From: Clostridia bacterium
GTDB taxonomy: Bacteria > Bacillota > Clostridia > Oscillospirales > Acutalibacteraceae
Direction of reading: 5' to 3'
Length of the DNA: 64,000 bases
NCBI GenBank assembly: GCA_017440755.1
Contig: JAFSGP010000004.1
Span: 1 to 64,000 of the forward strand
Shown piece by piece: positions 46,879 through 56,000 of the stretch; the stretch's first letter is position 1, and every line of letters begins with the position of its first letter. Below the pieces are notes generated by a model, which was given only the letters and a program-made list of their open reading frames with translations, was not told where the DNA came from and searched no databases. A program made the position numbers and the translations under genes.

Positions 46879-48972
46879 TTACAGAACAAACTCAATAACT
46901 GCGATATCACCGGGAGCTACCGTGATGGTCTGCTCCTTTGAGGTTTTCAACTTTTCTCCGGTCATCCAATCACATACCTCCGTCACCTCTTCGGAGCCGG
47001 TGTATTTGACATTAACCGTCTTAGTCTTGCTCTTATCCACAACCTCGGCGGAATCGTAGGTCTTAAACACACCCTCGTTGTTGATGAGAGTCAATATCAA
47101 ACTATCGTCCGTGACATTGACGATGTACTCAATCGTCTCGTCAATGGCGAAGGGGATGTGCTCTTCCAGCAGAGTGTCCAGAATAGCACCCAGACCATCC
47201 ACCTTATAGTCGCCCCCGTAAACATATACTTTTCCCTCACCCACGGTGCCCGTTTTACGGTAAGCCGCAGGGAAATCTTTCGTATATGCAGAATTCAAAA
47301 CCAAAGTGCCGCCCTGCTGTACATATTCCGTATACTTGATTCGTGCAACGGGAGTCAAATCCACATCACCCGCCAGAATAATAACGGGATAGCTGTTCAG
47401 CACCACTTGTTCAGCACGATCGGTAATAATGTCAACGGTATCACCATAGGGGGTATTCACCTGCTGCTTGCTATCATCCTTAACGCTCTGATAAGGATAG
47501 TTGTCAGGATACAGCAAACGGAACAGGTTGTCGATCATCCAGTCACCGTCGGTGAACACAAACCGCTCAAACACCTTGTAATCGCCGTCGTTGGCCATCC
47601 AGTGACCATAGGGCAAACCGTGGTCGCGGGGAATGACAATACCAAAAGGAACAACGGTCACACCGCGATCGGGATTACGCTGAGTGAAGTCAAAGAATTC
47701 TTTGTTCATCTCGCCGTGAGGAGACAACTTGTAGCTTTTGCCCGACTCGTTAAGCTCAGGATAGCAAGCCGTCTCAGCGCCGCCCTCATTGGTCATCCAT
47801 CGCGCACCGGCCATGTATGACATATAGTAGGTGCGACGGGCAGCCGAAATCGACTGACCGGCATTTTCGTGGTTAACTACATCATTGTGGAAGCTATCCT
47901 CATGACGATGCATCGTCTCGTCGCCGGTATAGTTAATCATACCTTTCCAACTCCACATACTGAAGTAGGAGTACCACGCATTTACACTACCCAGACCGGC
48001 CGCCTCGCTATACTGCTTTGCCGCACCGCGAGCGAAAGCAACGCTCAACTGAGGAGCGTTGACGTTGGCACCGATTTCGCAACCAATATAGTCATAGCCT
48101 GCCTCCGCAGCGTAGTGCTCATAGCGAGTAAAACTATCCATAGAGGAGTAGGGACCGGTTGTCTGCGTTGCCATTTGACTCTTCAGCCATGCAACCACAT
48201 TGTTAGCAGCTTGCGTACGATCGGCAGGCTCATTACCGTTCAAACTCTCACCGTAGTTGCAGTGGTTGGGCCACTCAGAGGTGTACAGAGAGGCGTAAAA
48301 CAGCGACGCGGAATTGCCAAGTTTTTCGTTGACGATGGTTTGGCTGAGCATACCGCGATCATATTGCTTTTTACCCAAAATCTGAATTAGGTAAACAAAA
48401 TCCATATCTTCATAGCCGATGAAGCCCTTCATACGCCACAAATCAGCATTCGGAACGTACTTGGAAATAAGGCCGTTATTTGTTGGGGTCTTGTCAGGGT
48501 TCTCCTTATCGGAAGAAGGAGAGGTAGTCGTCGGCGTTGCAGGAGAACCGGTCGATGACGACGGATTCGTAGCCAAGCTGTCAGAAGTTGTGACAGAGGA
48601 AATCGCATTACCCTTTATGGTAACCAATGTCTTAGTGGGATAGGAGCCGGTTATACCGTTTCCGTTGGATGCAACACTCCCCGTCGTCGTAGTCGAATCG
48701 GGGGCAGCATCCGTAGTGGTGTCCGCGTCCGTTGAATCTGCGGTAGTGGTATCCGCACCCTCTTCAGTGCCGACAGTAGTGTTGTCGGTACCTTCAGTGG
48801 TATCTTCAGTGGTATCTACTGTGGTCTGCTCCTCGGAGTCAGTAGGTGCAGAAGATACGTCGGAATTATCGGGGTCGGACACAACGGGCTTCGTGTCACA
48901 AGCTACCAAGGAAAGCAGCAATACAGCTACAGATAGCAGTGACAAGAATCTGATTAAAGTGTTTCTCAGCAT
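46879..48972 (-). CDS. Lipoprotein glycosidase-like protein (paralogue 7)
   Basis: 697 aa, a close tandem copy of the preceding gene product. Lipobox SLVAC with Cys25, then an acidic and Thr-rich tether (about 26-165). The catalytic-like domain has E299 in GCEIGANVN, RGAAKQYS (315-322), E396 in NEGGAE, NTPYGDTVDIITD and YVQQGGTLVLNSAYT. The tethers of the two proteins differ completely, while the domains are nearly collinear (the RNPDRGVT and VPFGIVIPRDHGLPYGHWMAN stretches are shared). The strand DVSPW/DFSLW of relatives reads YFSMWSW here. ATG at 48972 has GGAGGA six bases upstream. A weak -10 (TATAAT, 49016-49011) lies upstream. Extracellular, membrane-anchored. Confidence 0.72.
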   Translation of the reverse strand: MLRNTLIRFLSLLSVAVLLLSLVACDTKPVVSDPDNSDVSSAPTDSEEQTTVDTTEDTTEGTDNTTVGTEEGADTTTADSTDADTTTDAAPDSTTTTGSVASNGNGITGSYPTKTLVTIKGNAISSVTTSDSLATNPSSSTGSPATPTTTSPSSDKENPDKTPTNNGLISKYVPNADLWRMKGFIGYEDMDFVYLIQILGKKQYDRGMLSQTIVNEKLGNSASLFYASLYTSEWPNHCNYGESLNGNEPADRTQAANNVVAWLKSQMATQTTGPYSSMDSFTRYEHYAAEAGYDYIGCEIGANVNAPQLSVAFARGAAKQYSEAAGLGSVNAWYSYFSMWSWKGMINYTGDETMHRHEDSFHNDVVNHENAGQSISAARRTYYMSYMAGARWMTNEGGAETACYPELNESGKSYKLSPHGEMNKEFFDFTQRNPDRGVTVVPFGIVIPRDHGLPYGHWMANDGDYKVFERFVFTDGDWMIDNLFRLLYPDNYPYQSVKDDSKQQVNTPYGDTVDIITDRAEQVVLNSYPVIILAGDVDLTPVARIKYTEYVQQGGTLVLNSAYTKDFPAAYRKTGTVGEGKVYVYGGDYKVDGLGAILDTLLEEHIPFAIDETIEYIVNVTDDSLILTLINNEGVFKTYDSAEVVDKSKTKTVNVKYTGSEEVTEVCDWMTGEKLKTSKEQTITVAPGDIAVIEFVL

Positions 48973-49010
48973 ATTTGGTCCTCCATTCATTACATACAAT
49001 CCTAATACAA

Positions 49011-49016
49011 ATTATA
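49011..49016 (-). promoter_or_regulatory. Possible -10 box of paralogue 7
   Basis: TATAAT on the minus strand 39 bases before the ATG, without a convincing -35 box. Confidence 0.3.
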
Positions 49017-49150
49017 TTCGTTGAAGCGTGATAAGAAAAGGTAAAATTCTACTTTTTTATTGACAGAAACTACTATTCGTAAATTAATGAAGATATTTCA
49101 GTACTACTATCGTTTTCACGCCCAAATATAATATGCTGAATTTTGAAATA

Positions 49151-49181
49151 CCCCGGCAGGCGAAACAACCTCCTGCCGGGG
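49151..49181 (-). terminator. CCCCGGCAGG hairpin after the secreted paralogue gene
   Basis: Perfect 10-bp stem CCCCGGCAGG/CCTGCCGGGG with an 11-base loop, followed by a moderately T-rich TATTTCAAAATT. The same stem core occurs after paralogue 7 (46821-46846). Confidence 0.7.
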
Positions 49182-49213
49182 CAAGTCAACACAATTAAGT
49201 CATGCGAGAACTA

Positions 49214-51115
49214 TTACAGAACAAACTCGATGATGGCCAGGTCACCAGGACCGATGGTCAGAGTCTGCTTTGCATTGGTGTCCTCGATGATCTCACCGGA
49301 GATCCAATCGTTCACCTGAGAAACCTCGCCAACACCGGTGTACTCGATGGTCACGTCCATAATGGCATCGGGATCCATCTCCTCCACCTTATCCATCTCG
49401 TTGATGATGCCGTTGTTGTTGAACACGGACACAATCACGCTGTCGTCGGTGAAGTTGACAATGTACTGCACGTTGTCAGAGGAAACCTTAACGGGAACAA
49501 ACTCGTTCTCCAGCTGCTGCAGGATAGCGGGCAGATCCGCCACGGAGTAATCCTCGGTGCCGTATACGATCACACGGCCCTCGCCAACCTTGTGCTCGCC
49601 AACAGGCAGGTTGCCGATAGCGGTGCCGGCAAAGTCAGCCAGATACGCAATGTTCAGAACCAGCGTGCCGCCGTTGTTGACGTAGTCAACGTAGCGCTTC
49701 TGCTCGCCCTCGTTGAAGTCAATACCGCCGGTGAACACCAGAGCCTTGTAGGCATCCAGAATGTTGGCGTTGGCGTTCTGCATCAGAACGTCAAAGGTCT
49801 CGCCGTAAGGAGTAGCGGTCTGCTGACCAACCTCCAGCTCAACCGCAGCAGGATAGCCGTTGGGCCACAGGAGCTTCATGATGTCAATGTTCATATTGTC
49901 ATAGGTTTCCATCTTGAATGACTCGAAGGGCTGGGGCTCTTTCCAGTCGGCGAAAGGCATACCATGCTCATAGTCGATAACCAGAGCGAAGGGCACGTAG
50001 GTAGTGCCGCGGTTGTTGTTGCGCTGTACGAAATCGTAGAACTCCTGGAACATCTCGCCGTGCAGGGACAGCTCATAAACGCCGTTCTCGTCCACCACGT
50101 CGGTGAAAGCGGCCTGACCGCCGGCCTCGTTGATCAGCCACTTGGCGCCGGACATGTAGACCATGTAGTAACCACGGCGGCAAGCGGAGATGGACTGACC
50201 GGACAGGGGATTAGAGTGAGGAGCGGCGTTGTACATATTCTGGTTGATGTCGGAGTAGTTGACCATACCGGAATCGGCACCCCACAGGGAGTAGTCGATC
50301 CACCAGGAATCAACGGAGCCGTTGCCCATATCCTGCTTGAACTGCTTCGCAGCGCCGCGGGTGAAGGCAATACGCATACCGAAGGAGCCGACGCCAACAC
50401 CGATCTCGTGACCGATCAGATCCCAACCATTCTCAGCCACATAGTGCTGCATAGTGGTGTAGGAGTCCATCACGGCCTTGGGCAGTTCTGCGTTGTACTT
50501 CTGGTCGCCCTTGATACTGCCGTCATCGGTGTGCTTACCGATGCGGGAGTTCAGCCACAGCTTGATGACATCGATGGCATCCTGACGGGTCTCGATCTCC
50601 TTGCCGATCCACTCAGTAGCCTTGGGGAACTCGATGGCATACACGTCGTTGGTGAACCACTCGTAGGTCTCGGTGCCGTGCTCGAAGTCCAAGCAGGTAT
50701 CACCGATGCGCTGCTCCAGGGTGGACTTATCCTGCAGCATGGTGACAAAGGGAGCGTAGCCGTGGCGCTGGATCTCAACGATAAAGTCCTTGCTTACCTC
50801 GCCATTGTCGATGGTGGGAATGTTATCGAAGGTCGCGGCCTTCACAGCATTCTCGTTCATATAGTGGTCGCGGGGGTTGGTGGTACCGACCTCGTCGCCG
50901 TAGGCGTTCACGCCTGCGTTGGCATAGTCGGTGCTGGCAGCGCCAAAGGTGTCGGTGACAGCCGCATCAGCGCTGGTGCCTTCCAGATACTGGGGGTTGG
51001 AAACGGAAACGGAGGGAGCATCGTTCTGCGCGGGAGCGCCGGTCACGATAAGAGCCACTACCAGTACCGCTGCCAGGCCAGCAACTGCAAGACGCTTAAA
51101 AATCTTGCTGGTCAT
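49214..51115 (-). CDS. Secreted glycosidase-like protein (paralogue 8)
   Basis: 633 aa with a cleavable signal peptide (KIFKRLAV then a hydrophobic core, probable cut after GAPA, residue 29) and no lipobox. It is the most diverged family member. It has a different N-terminal 200 residues (including VEIQRHGYAPFVTML), then E237 in GHEIGVGVG, RGAAKQFK (253-260), DYSLWGAD, RRGYYMVYMSGAKW, E330 in NEAGGQA, ATPYGETFDVLMQ and YVNNGGTLVLNIAYL. The beta domain is YIVNFTDDSVIVSVFNNNG. There is no anchor, so it may be free or held by another surface protein such as the giant one. ATG at 51115 with AAAGGAG upstream, 21 bases after the solute-binding-protein gene. Confidence 0.72.
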   Translation of the reverse strand: MTSKIFKRLAVAGLAAVLVVALIVTGAPAQNDAPSVSVSNPQYLEGTSADAAVTDTFGAASTDYANAGVNAYGDEVGTTNPRDHYMNENAVKAATFDNIPTIDNGEVSKDFIVEIQRHGYAPFVTMLQDKSTLEQRIGDTCLDFEHGTETYEWFTNDVYAIEFPKATEWIGKEIETRQDAIDVIKLWLNSRIGKHTDDGSIKGDQKYNAELPKAVMDSYTTMQHYVAENGWDLIGHEIGVGVGSFGMRIAFTRGAAKQFKQDMGNGSVDSWWIDYSLWGADSGMVNYSDINQNMYNAAPHSNPLSGQSISACRRGYYMVYMSGAKWLINEAGGQAAFTDVVDENGVYELSLHGEMFQEFYDFVQRNNNRGTTYVPFALVIDYEHGMPFADWKEPQPFESFKMETYDNMNIDIMKLLWPNGYPAAVELEVGQQTATPYGETFDVLMQNANANILDAYKALVFTGGIDFNEGEQKRYVDYVNNGGTLVLNIAYLADFAGTAIGNLPVGEHKVGEGRVIVYGTEDYSVADLPAILQQLENEFVPVKVSSDNVQYIVNFTDDSVIVSVFNNNGIINEMDKVEEMDPDAIMDVTIEYTGVGEVSQVNDWISGEIIEDTNAKQTLTIGPGDLAIIEFVL

Positions 51116-51136
51116 GGGGCAAACTCCTTTCTGTTA

Positions 51137-52912
51137 TTAGAATTTCCACTGTTTGAGAACAGCTTCCATAGTTGCCTTCTTGTTGGCCAGAACGGTGGAC
51201 CAAGAGTTACCGTTGGAAACCACCTCGGTGATGCCGGGGAACTGACCGTTGCCGACCCAGCCGCCCCACAGGTTGTTGGCGACCACGTCGTAGTCCTTGC
51301 TCAGCAGCTCGGTGGAGTAAGCAATCTGCTCCTTGGTCAGAGTGCCCTTGTCGCCGCTGCCGATGCTAGCCAGCTTCTCACCATACTTGCGGGTGTAAGC
51401 GGTGTCGGTGAAGGGCAGGGTCTCCAACCAGGGGTAGTTCAGGAACGCCCACTTACGCAGCTCGATCATGTAGGCGCCGCCCTCGGGGTTCTGAGCACCC
51501 TTGATCAGACCGAAGGTCTGCTGCAGGGTCAGGTTGTAGTAATGCTCGGAGTTGTTGTCCAGCTTAGGCAGTACGCACCACTCCAGCTGGCCCTTCAGAC
51601 GGGCATCGTTCATCTCGTTGGTCATACCCCAACCGGCGGTCATGGACATAACCACGTTACCCTTACCTACGTCACCGGGGGTGGTGAAGCCGGCGGAGCG
51701 GGTACCGTTGACACCCATCTGATACATAATGTTCATCAGGGTCTTGTACTTGGAGTTGGTGATGTTCAGCTTGTAGCCGCGGGCACGGTTGTACTCAACC
51801 ATTTCCAGACCGGTGATAGCACCGATGTCGCCGGGCACGAAGCCGTAACGGGTCACTTTACCCTCTTTGTCGATCTTAACGGTCTTGTCTGCAATGTTCT
51901 GCAGCTCTTTCAGAGTCCACTTGTTCTCGCGCCACAGCTCCAGAGGAGTCTTGAGGCCGGCCGCCTTGATGATGGTGGGATCGTAGTACAGCAGCTCAGC
52001 GATCTGCATATACTCAACAGAAAAGTAGGTGCCGCCGTTGATCTGATACTTCGCAGTCAGAGAACGAACATCGTCCCAAATCTTGGAAGAGAAGTCGATG
52101 TAATTGCCGTAGGGAACCACCAGACCGGAGGCAATAGCGGCGGGATACATCTTGATGGCGTTCCACTCGACCAGGTCGGGAGCGGAGCCGGAAGCGACAA
52201 CGGCCGCCAGAGCGTCCATATAGTTGTCGTGGGTCGCCTGATACCACTTGGTCTCTAAGCCCACGTCCTTGTAAACCTTACGCAGGTCGGGCTTGGAACC
52301 ACCGTAGCAGTTGTCAGACTGCTGGTCACGCCAAGAGAAGACGGTGACCACGTTGTTGGCCAGCTTACGGGTGGGCATAGCCACGTTCTTGTTCTGCTCC
52401 TTGAACTTGTTGCGGTCAATCACGTCATTGGTGTCACCGGGATCCTCATCGCCCAGCTGGTTGGTGGTAGAGCCGGTGGGAGCCGCCGTGGTGTTACCAC
52501 CGCCGGTGGCCGTAGCCGACGTCTTGCTGCCACCAATCGGACGGGTGATTATGCCGGGTCTGTTGCCGCTGGGAGCAGCCGTGGCAGTACCGTTGGTAGT
52601 GCTGTTCTTGCCATCGGTAGTGGTGTTCTTATCGCTAGTGGGGGTGGAACCATCGCCGGTAGTGGTGGAACCATCGCCGGTGGTGGTGGAGGCGTCGCCC
52701 TCCGTAGTGGTGTCGTCACCCGCAGTGGTGGTGGTGTCGTTGTCCCCATTCTCCTCGGTGGGAGCGTTGGGAGCGTCCGTCACGTCGCTGTAATCACTGG
52801 TGTCGGGATCGGACAGTTCAGGCTCTTCGCCGCAGCCTGCCATAACGGTTACCAGCATAACAGCTGCCATCGCCAGCATGGCCAAACGAAGCCAAAACTT
52901 GTTGTTCATCAT
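51137..52912 (-). CDS. ABC-transporter solute-binding lipoprotein (family 1, sugar type)
   Basis: 591 aa. Lipobox VMAGC with Cys27, an acidic and Thr-rich tether (about 28-165, with repeated TTTGDGS units), then a family-1 extracellular solute-binding domain. The domain includes TVFSWRDQQSDN, ASGSAPDLVEWNAIKMYPAAIASGLV, ELLYYDPTIIKAAGL-type hinge regions and MSMTAGWGMTNEM. This type captures oligosaccharides for an ABC importer. The start is the first of two adjacent ATGs (52912), with AAAGGAG upstream. No permease or ATPase gene lies nearby, so it relies on components elsewhere. Three hairpins precede it, possibly setting its expression relative to the giant gene upstream. Confidence 0.9.
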   Translation of the reverse strand: MMNNKFWLRLAMLAMAAVMLVTVMAGCGEEPELSDPDTSDYSDVTDAPNAPTEENGDNDTTTTAGDDTTTEGDASTTTGDGSTTTGDGSTPTSDKNTTTDGKNSTTNGTATAAPSGNRPGIITRPIGGSKTSATATGGGNTTAAPTGSTTNQLGDEDPGDTNDVIDRNKFKEQNKNVAMPTRKLANNVVTVFSWRDQQSDNCYGGSKPDLRKVYKDVGLETKWYQATHDNYMDALAAVVASGSAPDLVEWNAIKMYPAAIASGLVVPYGNYIDFSSKIWDDVRSLTAKYQINGGTYFSVEYMQIAELLYYDPTIIKAAGLKTPLELWRENKWTLKELQNIADKTVKIDKEGKVTRYGFVPGDIGAITGLEMVEYNRARGYKLNITNSKYKTLMNIMYQMGVNGTRSAGFTTPGDVGKGNVVMSMTAGWGMTNEMNDARLKGQLEWCVLPKLDNNSEHYYNLTLQQTFGLIKGAQNPEGGAYMIELRKWAFLNYPWLETLPFTDTAYTRKYGEKLASIGSGDKGTLTKEQIAYSTELLSKDYDVVANNLWGGWVGNGQFPGITEVVSNGNSWSTVLANKKATMEAVLKQWKF

Positions 52913-52952
52913 AAAACTCCTTTCTCCATTTAACACTTTTGCCATTATATTG

Positions 52953-53043
52953 TCATGCCGGACAGTGCTGTCGGCATGAGTCCAAAGGATGTTGGGTGGG
53001 CGGTGAAAACCGCCCGTCTGCCGCCGCCCCGCAGAGCGGCGGC
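52953..53043 (-). promoter_or_regulatory. Three consecutive hairpins between the giant gene and the solute-binding-protein gene
   Basis: Stems are GCCGCCGC/GCGGCGGC (53020-53043), GGGCGGT/ACCGCCC with a GAAA-type tetraloop (52998-53015) and TCATGCCGGACAG/CTGTCGGCATGA (52953-52979, one bulge). No T run follows any of them. They may act as an mRNA processing or stability element, or as a partial terminator. Confidence 0.6.
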
Positions 53044-53067
53044 AAACACGGTTACAAGTTTCTGTTA

Positions 53068-56000
53068 TTACTTGTTGGTAACCTTACGGTTGTAGTAGCC
53101 GATGGCAACCACAACACACAGCATAGCAGCGCCAAGGATATATACCCACAGGCTGCTGCGCTCGCCGGTAGAGGGCGAAGTGCCGGGGAAGTTGCCGTCT
53201 GCACCGGGGAAGGTCAGACCGGGTATGTTGTTCAAGTCGCCGCCGATAACTTCAAAGTCGATCGCGCCGTCGAAGTTGACATCAACGCCGTCAAAGAGAC
53301 CGTCGCCGTTCAGATCGATGGCCATGCCGTTGACGAAGCCGGTGCCGGCCAAGTCAACACCTACGCCGTCCATGATGCCGTCAGCGTCCAGATCAAGGGC
53401 AACACCCTCACTGATGCCGTCGCCATTCATATCTACACCGTCGAACAGACCATCGCCATCGAAGTCCACACCATAGATGACAAATTCAACGATGCCGTCA
53501 GCACCCATATCGATGCCAATGCCGTCGCAAACACCGTCGCCGTTGATATCGTAATAGTCAACTACGCCATCCCAGTCGATGTCAATGCCATCCCAGATGC
53601 CGTCGCCGTTCACATCAATGCCTTCCAACACGCCGTCGAACAGGCCGTCGCCATTCACGTCGACACCCAGACCATCAATGACTAAGTCACCGTCGATATC
53701 AATACCGTCGAAGCGACCATCGCCATTCACGTCGATAGCATCAATAATGCCGTCGAAGTCCAGATCCAGACCATCGAAGATGCCGTCGCCGTCGATATCA
53801 ATCAGCATACCGTCATATACGCCGTCGCCATCCAGATCAATACCGATACCGTCGATGATGCCATCGCCGTCGATATCAATGCCGTCCTTAATCGGCTCCT
53901 CTTCTTCGGGGGCGATTACAGTGGTCACCAGATAGGTAGCCTGCTCCACAGAGCCGAGATAAACCTTCAGACCGGCAACCTTGCTCATTTTGTCCACGTT
54001 ACCGAAGGCCTGAGCATCCTTGGCATCGCTAAAGATGATGCGGTAGCCGCCACGGACATCCACGATATCGCGGAAATCGGTGGAGCTCATCGGTGCCAAC
54101 AAGGTGATCAGGTTCTCACCGTCCGCGTTGGTGGTGATGGTCACCTTGCTCTCGTCAGTGGATACCAACAGGTTGGTATCCAAGGGATAGTTCATCTCAT
54201 TGACGATCAAGCTAACAGCCGACTTGGCAGAGCAGAAGGTATCCACATATGCCGTGGTGTCATTCTTAAAGGTGATAATGAACTCCTTGAGCATGGACAG
54301 ATCCCACTTGCCGGTCTCGAACACATTGGTGTCTACCACAACCCAGCCGGTGAAGTTGGCCGGTACGTGAATGGTATCATCATTAGTGAACAAATAAGCC
54401 GTAGTCAGTGCTATATTCTCATCCACCAAACGATACATACAACTGGGATCGCCGTTGGGTTCTATCTTGACCGTTTTCCCGTTGTTCAGCAGAATAGACA
54501 GGTTAATATCCGCGGCCGCATCCTCGGTGGTAATCCAGAAGCCCAAACCGGTAAATTCTTTCAGCTTGGATACTTCCTGAACGCCGAAGGGATCGTCCTC
54601 ATGTTTCGCCTTATCCAGCGGGAAGTGAACCGCACCATTGGCAGCCGCCTGAATGTACAGTGAATAACTGTCGTTGCTAAAGTCACTGTTGTACTCCAGC
54701 TTGGTGCCCTTGCTGTCGGTCCAAGCGATAGGACCGTTAGCAGCGGAGGAGCCGAGACCGCCCTCACCGAAGGTGCGATCCAAGCTATTAAATACCACAT
54801 TGGTCACAGGAGGTTTGGGGAATTCGCATCCCATAGACTCGATGAAATCGCGAGCATTGCTGAAGAAACCGATTTCATCGACCTGCAAGCTAGCGGTTAC
54901 AGCCTTACTGGCGTAATACAGGTTCAGGTTGCTCACCGCAGCCGGATCCAGCTTCTGATCGGAGGCCGCCTGTCCTACAGGTACACCCCAGTGGTGAATC
55001 AGCGACTCATAAGGGATGATGACCCAACCCGCGAAGCCTTTGGGAATATCCACCATCTCCTTGACCTTGATAAGTGAAGAAGTTGCCTGACCGTTCTGTA
55101 TGTAGTAGCAGGTGCCGCCCTCAGCCAGTTTCCAACAACGGGTGGTGGCAACGCCATCCTCACCGACAGCCGAATCGTACAGCATCAGACGCATCTTCAT
55201 ATCGGAGAGAGAACCGGATTCTTCCGTGGAAAGCCAGAAAGCGTAGCCTTCATCGGTAGCAAGTCCGTTATCCGTTGTACTGAAGGTCATCTCCGTTGCC
55301 AGCTCAGTATCATACTTGAACCAGTTCAATCCGCTACCATAACCGGAGAGGCCCTCCTTCGCCAGCTTAAAGTAACCATTAGAAATGGTAGGAATAGGAG
55401 CTTTGCTGTTGAAGTTGACAGCCGTATGGAATGCCTTGTTGTCGGCGGTCTTACCGTCGAGTCCGCCGCTCAAGTTGGTATCGCTGATACCGGCGCCATC
55501 GGGCATAGGCAGTTTGGTAACACCCACATCAACACGCTGGTTTTTCGCGTTCAGCTTACCTGCCAGCGCCTTTTCCGTGAAGTTCTCAATGTTGTGAGTG
55601 AATCCAATATTATCGATGTACAGCTGCTCGTTATAAGTGTAAGAATGCTGGAACCATACCTTGTCAGCCGTACCGGGCTTCATCTTCACGTAGCCGCCCC
55701 AATGACTCTCCATAGCCGCAAAAGGCAACACTACGAAGCCTTGGAAGTTTCCGGGGATATATACGGAACCATCCGCCGTACATACGCGATCGATTACCTT
55801 GCCGGTCTTAGTGTTAACCAAGCGGTAGACCTGGGTACCATTCATCCGCATACAGACCTCGGCACCGTCGGCATCCTTACCATACAGCAGTACGGTGATG
55901 GGATGTCCCTCCGTGAACATACCGCTGGTATCAATCCAGAATACCATCGCATTCTCATCGGAGTAGCCGGTGGGGTTAAAGGACATCTTCACCGTGGTAA

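Noticed and set aside
49060-49100. Plus-strand TTGACA near 49068 as a promoter
   Set aside because: There is no plus-strand gene downstream and no good -10.
53230-53893. Regularly spaced repeat resembling a CRISPR array
   Set aside because: The period is short and imperfect, there are no unique spacers, and one reading frame encodes DxDGDG blocks throughout.
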